In this document: positions 1 to 9,014 of the stretch, piece by piece
How positions within the stretch are numbered: position 1 is the stretch's first letter
How the letters are laid out: every line of letters starts with the position of its first letter
Assembly: GCA_905220665.1 (NCBI GenBank)
Contig: CAJNAR010000166.1
Span: 310,001-374,000, forward strand
DNA length: 64,000 nt
Source of the DNA: Albugo candida
Lineage: Eukaryota > Oomycota > Peronosporomycetes > Albuginales > Albuginaceae
Direction of reading: 5' to 3'
Position numbers and translations under genes: made by a program
Notes under the pieces: model-generated
What the model was told of the DNA's origin: nothing
The model's input: only the letters and a program-made list of their open reading frames with translations
The model's database searches: none

Positions 1-310
1 TGTCACGAGATTTCCAATCGATTGGTCTTCAGGTGTTCCAGAAGACAATATGAATTGTGTCGATCCGACAGGAATCTCCCAAGGAGCAAATAGCACTATA
101 AAGCTGGACGCTGAGTTTGTGGACGAGGATCTTCTAAAAGCAGCAGCTCATTTGGATAGTGATTATCCTGATATTGTTATTGACGGAGATGAAGGAATGG
201 ATTGGCTGGCAAATGATCAATTGGAAAATGAAGGAGATGACGAGGACATTGATCTCGAAGGTGATGAGACCATGGATCAAGACGAAGAAATTGATTTGGA
301 GGAAGAATAG
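1..310 (+). CDS. C-terminal fragment of an acidic protein
   Basis: The frame is open from base 2 to the TAG at 308-310, so the window cuts the gene and only about 102 C-terminal residues are visible. The last 60 residues are strongly acidic (runs of Asp and Glu ending in LEEE), and a short less acidic stretch precedes them. Acidic tails like this are common in nuclear, chromatin and ribosome-biogenesis proteins, but no catalytic motif is present and I do not recognise the family. The first ATG in the frame, at 50, is probably internal. The next gene converges on it 118 bp downstream. Confidence 0.55.
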   Translation, partial: VTRFPIDWSSGVPEDNMNCVDPTGISQGANSTIKLDAEFVDEDLLKAAAHLDSDYPDIVIDGDEGMDWLANDQLENEGDDEDIDLEGDETMDQDEEIDLEEE

Positions 311-427
311 ACGCACTTGATCAGAATATTGTAATATATACACGAGCACATCCCTCAGTAGATCCTTCTGACTCCTTTGAGTTATCGTCATGCTTTGGAT
401 CAGATTGATTCAAACACTATCCGCGAC

Positions 428-1666
428 TCAACGTCTTGTGTAACAAGTGGAAAATCTCCGATCAATAAAGCTCAATCCGAATGCGACCTCAATCTGCCGG
501 ACGACCAGTTTTGACCCATCACGATTCAGCAACAAACGAAAATGCCTGAGTGAATTCTCTGCATCAATTTCTTCATGCGTTGCCTCTACCATCTCACACT
601 TTAATCCAGCAGTTGTATGTGAGAAACTCTCCATCTCGCGCTTCTCGCAACATTGTCGAAGGCCGATTGCACGTACAAAGCACCAAACTGGCATACATTT
701 TTCACCGAAAATGCCGACATCAAGTATGCAAGCCTCGTCCATTCTCGCCTCAAACGCATCGAGCTGGAAGCTCAAACACGGTCTCTTATGCAGCATCAGC
801 GTCATATCACGACGTCCACCCTATAGAGTCAATATCAACAAATCATTCAAACGTTATAATTCTGCTGGAAGAACCTGGTCTTGTATGAGCCTGGCTGTAA
901 CAGTGTTGGAATCCTTTTCCAATGGAGCTTGAAATTCTACGTCATAAAAGTCTCTCTCCCACAATACGTCGGAAAGATTTCGTACAGCGATGCAAAGTGT
1001 GTAAGAATGCAAGCCATATTTTGGGTCAATGTCATCGCATATCACAAGTACACGACGATGACATGCGTGATAGAGGCTCTCTATACGATGTGACAGCAGA
1101 TGGAGTTGCAGAATCTCTAACGTCCGAGTCCAAACAATCGCAACGATACAGCTACTGTTCCATGGTCCAACAGCGAGGGTGTACATGGAAATTCCGAGTC
1201 TCTCATTACTTACGACACGCTTCCAGCTTTTCAAGTGAAGCCTCTCCGACTTCCAGTATACCTGTGACGAAAGTGACCGCGCTGAAGTAATCTCAAGGTC
1301 TACGTATATCAGCGTCGACAAAGCTCCTCCATCGTGCAAGACTGGAGATCCGAGGCTTTGAGCAAAAGTAATAGCGAGCGTGTGCGTCTTATTAGCGAAT
1401 CGTAGATGCTCTGTCGCGCTTATGGTCGTTGATCGGCCGTTTATTCGCACTGCCAGCTGTGGATGCAGCATTCTGTCCACCTTATCGAGCGTTTTCTGAA
1501 TTGTATGAGGGAGAATCCGCTGGAAGACACATTCGATCCTTTTCTCTAAAATCGTGGTCTTTTCGGGCCCTGAACGACGAACGAGATTACAGCTTGGAGA
1601 AGCTTTAGCTTTCGCTGTCAAGACTCCAGTCGATCTGTAAGCATTCTCATTTTGATTGCCCCTCAT
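428..1666 (-). CDS. Unrecognised two-exon protein (about 394 aa)
   Basis: Two open segments lie in the same frame, at 875-1666 and 428-820. They are separated by stops that disappear if a 54-nt intron (821-874, GT...TATAG) is removed, giving about 394 aa. Composition is ordinary and soluble, with no signal peptide or membrane segment. Alternating beta-like hydrophobic stretches in the middle resemble the beta-sandwich regions of trafficking proteins such as TRAPP II subunits, but this is only an impression and no family motif is visible. A further open frame in another phase (1647-1838) lies just upstream and could be an extra 5' exon, so the true start is uncertain. The start chosen is the ATG at 1666. 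Confidence 0.4.
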
Positions 1667-1839
1667 GGTGATCGAAAGAGTCGTCCAAAGTTTTCACTAA
1701 ACTCTTATCAAAAGTGACCCTTCTGAAGGAATCCGCGGTCAAAGTCCTATTTCTGGCTCTGAATAAACGTGTTTCGCCTCGACACTGACAAGCGATTTTT
1801 GCTGCATAGAAACACGTTTGGAAAATGTCAGCCAGCATA

Positions 1840-2619
1840 TCAGCATGAGCGTACCGGAAGAATGGCTGCAGTCAAGCTCCGGCCGTAGCAGCATCCTGTG
1901 TCAAGGCCAGTGGCAAATTCTTCCAGCTGGAAACGTATTGAGCATTTGGAGATGAGAGAAGGCTAGTGAACGTACTTGTAATCCACGCTTGGCATCATGA
2001 CCAAAGTAAACATGCTCAGGGCCTTTCCATTGCTTTGCCCACAAGCTCGTCGCTTCATTCTCTATTTCGCACTTCTCCAGAGCTTTCCACTTGATCTCAT
2101 CAATTGTTGAGCCTTCTTGACGTTCTAGAAATCGCATCCTTGTCAAAACAACAGGATCTTGATTTTGAAGCGCAAGGCCCGGAACCATTCCTGCATGCAC
2201 TACCGCAACATTGTATTCGGGCAATGTGATTGTGAGTGGGAGATCACGCAAGAATTCCACATCTTCAGATGAAAATTGTTTGACGTAATTGTATTTATCG
2301 GGTACATCCTCATCGTTTTTCCATCTCACATACGCAGCAAGAGCTGCTTCGTCGTGATTGCCTCGAACGGAGAGCATATTGGGGCTCCTACGAACGAATT
2401 GAAGGACCTGACAATCTCAGTGATCGGCGAATGTGATGAACGCAAACATACTTGTACAGAATTGGGCCCTTTGTTCACTAGATCACCGACCAATATGATC
2501 AGATCGCGTTCCGGAGTAGCTTCACATTTCATCAGTAATTGCTGGAGTTCATCGAGACACCCATGCACATCACCGACGAGAATCACTCGTTCATAGCCGC
2601 GTTCCGCTACCATAACCAC
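1840..2619 (-). CDS. ApaH-like (ALPH) metallophosphatase
   Basis: This is a PPP-family metallophosphoesterase of the eukaryotic ApaH-like type; members cleave pyrophosphate bonds in dinucleoside polyphosphates or mRNA caps. Three exons (2452-2619, 1976-2407, 1840-1926) with introns of 44 and 49 nt give 228 aa. The metal-site motifs run in order: GDVHG (residues 16-20), GDLVNKGP (45-52), RGNHD (71-75), VVHAG, GHDAKRGLQ, then GLDTGCCYG in the last exon. The Asn-Lys in GDLVNKG, in place of the Asp-Arg of protein phosphatases, is the ALPH signature. The third exon is easy to miss because the intron reads through for 25 codons. An upstream ATG with a further intron could add five residues. No targeting signal is seen. 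Confidence 0.85.
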
Positions 2620-2708
2620 CTGTCACATTGAGTCGTGAGCGGTGATATATAAAGACCGTTTGGGAGCACCTGATGCTGCGTCATATATGCTTTCCCTGTA
2701 TTCGCTGA

Positions 2709-5264
2709 TTAAATGGTTGGAGGGTGAGCACTGGGGGGCGTAAAAGAAGGATTTCGCTCGAGGTACACGCCTTCGACTCGAAGCATATGCGCCACTTTTT
2801 CCAATATGACATTCTCATCGAGCCCTTGCATACTCCAGGATTGTGTTGGATTTGGATGAAGTCTCCGTGATGAAAAGGAGGCGAAAGGCCTTCGTTTGGT
2901 CAATTGAGAAGTGATATCGTTGTTATTGAGGACTTTGGCTTCTTCGATGGGACAAAAGACCTGAAGACGAATACATTTCAATAGCTGGTGAGCTTCATCT
3001 ACCACGAGTTCGATGGTGGTGTCCGATGGCGTTGCTGGGAACTGTGACTCAGTCCAGACAAAGATTTTCAGCTCGGAACGAGAATTTTTGTACTGGAATC
3101 GACCATACTCTATTTTCTTCATGCCCAGCAACCGATATAAATTGGTCACACTGATACGTTTGTCGACATTTGCGCGAACTGTTATTGAGGATGGCTGCAT
3201 CTCGGCTTTGCGGCGAAAATATCGACCTGGAACTCGCCACATCCACCACAAAGAGCAAGCACATAGCACCAAATACATTAAGACGGTATAGATTCCAAGC
3301 CGTTTTCGAAACCAATCCACGAACCATTTCGATTCGGGTAGGGACGAATGGACTTGCACAAAGTGATCAAACAGCTCAAGCACGACGTTCCCGGCTAATA
3401 TTGCCTGGATCATGTCCAAGCTGCTTTGTGCTTGACACCCAGAGTGTGATGTCTGGATGATGCGTAGCGTATTTTGCTGAATTTGTTTTGACACGGAGAC
3501 TAGCTGTCCTCTGGTGACTGACTCGTATCTACTTTGAAGATTGTCTAATTCTGTTCGGAGTTTATCATTCAGTTTGATAGCGTCCGTGCACCGAATCAAT
3601 ATGTTGTCTTTCAACTCTTCCAGCGAGAGATGGTGATACAGAGTCTTTCCGGCTTGAATTTTAGGCTCGGGAGGGATCTTTAGATTCTGTAATGATTCGC
3701 ATAAGAATTGAAGGCATTCGATTAACAGGATAATGGCTCCAGCTGCGTCACTCAGCGAAACTTTGGCTGAGGTCATTGTATTTGTATCGTGAGATTGTTC
3801 GATGGCTTCTTTCAGAACTTTGAGTGTATCACCGAGCTTGAACGTCCGAAGAAAGTAATAACGAATGAATATATCACGGCTATGTAGTCCCATGTACGTT
3901 GTGATGATCGACTCGTACTTGTTCGCATTTGGGCCACAGAATAAACCGCCATTTCGACCTAGGAATAGCACATCATCTGAGCTGATATCGTACCCAGCAA
4001 ATATCTCGCCGAGAACTTGCCTCAATTCATTCTCAAGATCACCTTTATCGAGATACTGATGCGCCGAGAGCTTGGGATGTATTCCTCGAGCCATAATCAT
4101 GTTATACTTTATTCTCTGTTTCGCGTCGTCCATGTACAGCATCTTCAAAACACTGATCTGATACTGTGAGAGAAGATCACAGATAATATCGGAGGAATCC
4201 TGATGCACATCCACAAGTAAAAGCGTCAGTAAATTCAGTGGAATTGCTTCGTTCGTATGATCCATTATCGCGTCAACATTTACACCATAAAGTAGCTCAC
4301 CAGTAACATGCAAATGTATTCCAAAGTTCTCCAGCTGGACGATACCTTCTTCTTGGGGGAAATTAATCTCTGCCTCAAAATTGATCGAATTGATAGAATC
4401 AAAGTCCAGGATCTTCACTTGCGTCAAGCCGGGAGGTACCTCAAAGTAAGTTTTCGTTGGATGCTCATCGATCTGAGAGCTGAATAAGCCTCCTTGGCAT
4501 CGTTCCATCGCTCCGAGTCGTTCCTTTAGTGCTGAGATTTGATTTGCGCCGAATGGAATCCATTCACCGACAAGCGCCACAATGTCTGATAAAATGATGC
4601 TATTTTTTGCATTTTGTGCTATGGTATTGCTCCGCCCGTGAGCTGACTCTAATGCGCGAGGTCTATTATCGCTTAAATCGATCCGATAGCTCGTGTTCGA
4701 GCGTAAGCACGGAGGAATGTACGGGCTCGAGACGTACGATACTTCCATTGACGCAGTGATATTGCTCATTTTGCTGTATTTGTCTGCAAAAAGTATAAAT
4801 TGTCCTTTGCTATATCGAATTTGCAAAAGATTATGGGAACTCGGAGCGTAAACGAAATGATTTACTTGGTCTATGAGATGTTTCGGCATTCTTATTAAAG
4901 CATTTTGGCCCTTACAGGAGACTCGGTACGCTGTTACGGGCTGGTAATCAATAGAGGTCAGTTTGATACCGCTAATGAATCCAATCTCCCACAAATGATC
5001 AAAAATGGACCGAGCTTGTTGTGATATACGAAGCCAGCGGCGTTCTGATAGATTACAGCTAGTTATCCAAGTGAGTGTAGACGAATATCTTAGTTCTAGT
5101 GCATTTGACTCGATTCCTTCGTACAGAATCACAAATAATGCGAGTTGGCGCATCCATTGCTGTTGCGTCTTTGGCGCAGTTGATTCCTGCGCGTATTTGC
5201 TGATAGCACATAGAATTATCCAGTGGTTTTCAGTCCACACATCTCTGATGCTCGTGTCAAACAT
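2709..5264 (-). CDS. Large conserved-looking membrane protein, function unknown
   Basis: A single uninterrupted 851-aa frame with an ATG start at 5264. The N-terminal 120 residues look helical, possibly a winged-helix-like fold. The middle is mixed alpha/beta. A charged, coiled-coil-like stretch precedes one clear transmembrane helix near residues 655-680 (aromatic-rich, LCACSLWWMW), followed by a basic RYFRRK segment, as expected of a membrane protein with a cytosolic C-terminal tail of about 170 aa. There is no signal peptide and I recognise no catalytic motif. The gene is head-to-head with the GDPD gene and tail-to-head with the ALPH gene. I do not assign a function. Confidence 0.7.
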   Translation of the reverse strand: MFDTSIRDVWTENHWIILCAISKYAQESTAPKTQQQWMRQLALFVILYEGIESNALELRYSSTLTWITSCNLSERRWLRISQQARSIFDHLWEIGFISGIKLTSIDYQPVTAYRVSCKGQNALIRMPKHLIDQVNHFVYAPSSHNLLQIRYSKGQFILFADKYSKMSNITASMEVSYVSSPYIPPCLRSNTSYRIDLSDNRPRALESAHGRSNTIAQNAKNSIILSDIVALVGEWIPFGANQISALKERLGAMERCQGGLFSSQIDEHPTKTYFEVPPGLTQVKILDFDSINSINFEAEINFPQEEGIVQLENFGIHLHVTGELLYGVNVDAIMDHTNEAIPLNLLTLLLVDVHQDSSDIICDLLSQYQISVLKMLYMDDAKQRIKYNMIMARGIHPKLSAHQYLDKGDLENELRQVLGEIFAGYDISSDDVLFLGRNGGLFCGPNANKYESIITTYMGLHSRDIFIRYYFLRTFKLGDTLKVLKEAIEQSHDTNTMTSAKVSLSDAAGAIILLIECLQFLCESLQNLKIPPEPKIQAGKTLYHHLSLEELKDNILIRCTDAIKLNDKLRTELDNLQSRYESVTRGQLVSVSKQIQQNTLRIIQTSHSGCQAQSSLDMIQAILAGNVVLELFDHFVQVHSSLPESKWFVDWFRKRLGIYTVLMYLVLCACSLWWMWRVPGRYFRRKAEMQPSSITVRANVDKRISVTNLYRLLGMKKIEYGRFQYKNSRSELKIFVWTESQFPATPSDTTIELVVDEAHQLLKCIRLQVFCPIEEAKVLNNNDITSQLTKRRPFASFSSRRLHPNPTQSWSMQGLDENVILEKVAHMLRVEGVYLERNPSFTPPSAHPPTI

Positions 5265-5607
5265 TTGGAATCCGTCAGAGTTTTCGTGACGTTTAAAAAC
5301 GACTAAAATTAGCGCATCGTATGGTCAACGAGAGCAATCGATTTATCATTAAACGAGTTGGAAGACTTATGCGGTTTTGAAGCTTAGCGGTAAATGCTTA
5401 TGTCTATTCGCTAAAAAGTAGATTTTTAGACGATTGCGTGCGTGTAGCTGCCCGAAATTGGGATGGAAACATATCTCTAGTATCATCGCATTTGCTGCGG
5501 ACCCTGCTGTCGTTACTGACAAATAGCCTATAGTACTTTGCTACCTTTTAGACACAATAGCATTATAGTATTTCCTCCAATTGCGATCTTTTCATTTGTA
5601 TACAAAA
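5265..5607. promoter_or_regulatory. Divergent intergenic region
   Basis: This 343-bp gap separates the minus-strand membrane-protein gene (start 5264) from the plus-strand GDPD gene (start 5608), so it must hold both promoters. It is AT-rich, with pyrimidine-rich runs just before the GDPD start. I see no specific operator or RNA gene. Confidence 0.4.
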
Positions 5608-8600
5608 ATGAGATCCTTTTCCATCGATTTTACCATTCGACTGCTTCACTCTTCTCTTCCTTTTTCACTCGAGCCAAAACGTGTCCGAGTGTGTGTTATT
5701 GGAAATGTACGAGAATTAGGCGAGTGGAATGGGTCGCACGCAGGTACAAAATGCTGTAGCATTTCATATGATGCTGATGCTCTTCTGCTGCAATAAGTTT
5801 CAATGCAGCTCGTTGAAGAATCCGAAAATGAGTCAACGTTTCTCGCACGGATCGAATTCCCCAATGAACCACGTCCCATCGAGTACAAATACATCGTCAA
5901 AGATGAAGATGAAATTGTGTGCTGGGAAACTATTCCAGGAAACCGAACTTTCAACGAATTTAATGGAATGAATGTTGCAAAGTAAGTAAGTTTTAGTCTG
6001 CTTTAGTTAGTATCTCATTTTGCCGCAGGTATAAAGCTACAACTCAAAGTTCCATTCACAAGACTCTGAATGGGCCACATCCAGGGGACCGGAATTCATC
6101 GCTTGGTAACAATGGGAATAGAAATGGATTCTATGAGTGGAACTGCTGTCGAACGACGCGAGAAGCGAATCCGTGGTGGCAAGTTGATTTAGACAAGGTT
6201 ATGCGTACCTAACGAAAAGTCGGAGCATGTGCTGAGACAAACTTGTATAGATCTATCCAATCTCTTCTCTCTGTTTGTGGAATGCTTTAACATATCATGA
6301 AATGTCTCGAGAACCAGCGTCTTTTGGACATCGATGGAAAACGTGGATGACCAGGCAACCTCGCATTTGGATCTTCATCTCCAAAGAGCCACTGCTTGGG
6401 TCACTCGAATCGTTGAAACAACGTGCAAGAGATTCAGATATCTATGGACAGCAGCTTGAACCCGATGCATCCATTGATGATCGTGTGCATTTGATGAGGT
6501 TTTGTGATGGACAAAAAGTAGTAGATTCAGGCAAATGCTCATCCAAAACCGGTATTTGTGGACAATTTGTACGAGTGCAAATGGAGAGTGAATCATCCGC
6601 TTTGCAGTTTGCTGAATTGGAAGTTTACGCAAGAGAGAATCGAGACGAAAAAGAAGCTTGTTTTAAGAGAGATGATGGGATTTTTGGTAATGGATGCACT
6701 CTGGAAGGCTCTTTGATGCTGAGAATCGATCATGACTGGCTGGATCCTGAGTCGAATAAAGTAGAACTGAGGCTACGGGTTGGAAGCTTGGATCATCTCA
6801 GCCCAGCTGTCCATTGGAATATAGAAAAGCAGGGTAATGCGCGATTCAGTTTCACTTTGTTGCAAAAAAGGATCAAGAAGACTCCGATGGCGTCCTCGCA
6901 GGAAAATGGTGCTTGGGAGGAAACTTTGCTGAGAGCTCAGGGCAACTACTCGGTTCATGCGGGCTCACAAAATCTCCTCGGAAAATTCAAGTCGTTTGTA
7001 TCGAAAAATGACACTTCTCTACCCGCGTTCTTGAACAATATGGAGCGTGCAGATGAAAAGAAGTCTTCACCATCAGCCAAGATAGCCGACAAATGTGTTG
7101 AATCGCTGTCGCAATGGCTGTCACTGTGTTCGTGGAAGGACCAATTACGACCAGAACATTTAGTGAAATTGAATGGCGCTATCCGAGTGACTGAATATGG
7201 ACCAAACGATGTTATTTTGCCATATGGCGAGCGAATATCGACAATTTGGTTTATTCGAACGGGTAAAGTTGACTTATATGGACCAGAGACGACAGATGGT
7301 GCCAAATTGCTTGGAACATTGAACCCCATGGAATGGTTCAATGAATTGGCTTTATTCGGTACAACAGATCGGAAGTGTGCATCATTCAGAGCGCGCGACA
7401 ATGTGACGTGCGAGTGTCTGTCTCAACAAGCGGTCATTGACATTATTGGGCTCGAAGTATTCTCGCAGTGCCGATCATTTCTCGTGAGAGAATTGAGTTA
7501 CCGTAGGAAGCGTCCTTGCAATCATCAGGGCTCCAATGATCATCTATTGAGTGATCATCGCGGATATCTGTTCAAACTACAGCTTCCAAGCGGTCCATTT
7601 TCTCCATCCACAAATATAGCACAAACGGACTCATCCTTTCGCTTACGCCTCGATTTTCACGACGAGGAGCGATACGTTGGTAGCAGCTTTATCCTTCCAT
7701 CACAATTCAGCTCAAGGACGGAAGGAACCCTACGACTTCCAATCCTTGGATCCAACCATACAGACGGAAATGCGCATCACACGCAATTCGCAGGAGAGGT
7801 TTCGGTTGATTATCTGCTCATCAAACCTTTCGTGGATGCTGATAATAATCTCAAGAATGTATGGAGGAAGTACTGGCGTGAACGCCCACCTCTAAATATT
7901 GGTCATCGTGGGATGGGTCGATCATTTGCACAAGTCGACGGATTTCGAAATGCGCTGTTTCGTGAGAACTCACTAGCTTCGTTCATTTTGGCTGGTCGCA
8001 GTGGTGCTGATTTCGTGGAAGTTGACGTGCAGTTAACCAAGGATCAAATTCCGATTCTCTATCACGATTTCACAGTCAAACTTGGATTAGAGGATCAACA
8101 TGCTTGGTCTAAAGGGACTCGATCAGAAGAATGCGAGCTTGGGATCCATGAATTGACACTTCGACAGCTCACACGATGTGAGATAAAGCCAATGAAGAAT
8201 GGTCAACGATCAGGAAACACTGGGAAGCTTCGAAAACGTATACAAAAGCACTGGAAGACCATTACTGGAGGTAAATCTGCCATCAAGACAGATGAAGAGG
8301 AGAACGATAAAATCATCAGTTCTCATGGATCAACATCGAACTGTCTCTTTCCTCCACCGACACCAGAAACTTTTCTTCACGATTTATCAGCTTGTGAGAG
8401 TTTGGAGCATTTGGTCGATTTCTTTCCGCGTCTGGAAGATTTACTGCATTACGTTCCTGCACACGTTGGTCTCAATATCGAAATTAAGTATCCTGAGTCT
8501 GTTTACAGGCAGCAGCTTCGAGAATTACAATTCTTCGAACTGAATCGGTATATCGATGCGATCTTGACATCTGTATTCCAGCACGCTGGACCTCGGCGAA

Positions 8601-8995
8601 TATTCTTCTCAAGCTTCGACCCGCATGTGTGCATGATGCTCCACTCGAAACAGGTCAAATATGCAGTATTTTTTCTATCGTGTGGAGCTTTGGAATGCAT
8701 AAAAAGTCGAAATGTGTGCGAAACACTTGAGTTCGCATTGGAATTTGCTCAATTGGAACAATTGCAAGGTGTTGTCACAGACTCTTCAGTTTTTCTGGAA
8801 AACGAAGAGATGATGGACTACGTGAAAGAAGCAGCACCTGACCTACTTTGGATGACATACGGGGATCAAAATACCAGCTTTGATGCGTTTCAACTCCAGA
8901 AAAAACATGCGCTAGATGCAGTCATTAGCGATAATATCGGCGATTTGATTCGAAAGGAGCGGAAATTAAAAGATCGATTGTCGCAGGATATGTAA
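5608..8995 (+). CDS. Glycerophosphodiester phosphodiesterase with CBM20, discoidin and cNMP-binding domains
   Basis: Four exons (5608-5743, 5798-5981, 6029-6197, 6251-8995) encode 1,077 aa. Order of domains: an N-terminal CBM20 starch/glycan-binding domain (GNVRELGEWN, then EYKYIV and a WET-PGNR segment); an F5/8-type C (discoidin) domain containing NPWWQVDL; a cyclic-nucleotide-binding-like beta barrel (IWFIRTGKVDLYGPE...LGTLNPMEWFNELALFG); a C2/CBM-like linker; and a C-terminal GDPD barrel with NIGHRGMG, FVEVDVQLTKD, YHDF and EIKYPE, which carry the metal and acid/base residues. The family hydrolyses glycerophosphocholine-type diesters to glycerol-3-phosphate plus alcohol. The exon joins restore CBM20 and discoidin motifs exactly. 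There is no signal peptide, so it is probably cytosolic. CBM20 plus GDPD is known from GPCPD1; the added domains are unusual. Confidence 0.85.
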
Positions 8996-9014
8996 ACGAA
9001 GAGGTGCACCCGAA

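Noticed and set aside
447..1290. Plus-strand frames overlapping the unknown minus-strand gene
   Set aside because: They overlap each other in different phases, have Ser/Arg-rich shadow-like composition, and lack junctions that would join them; the minus-strand frames align in one phase across a plausible intron.
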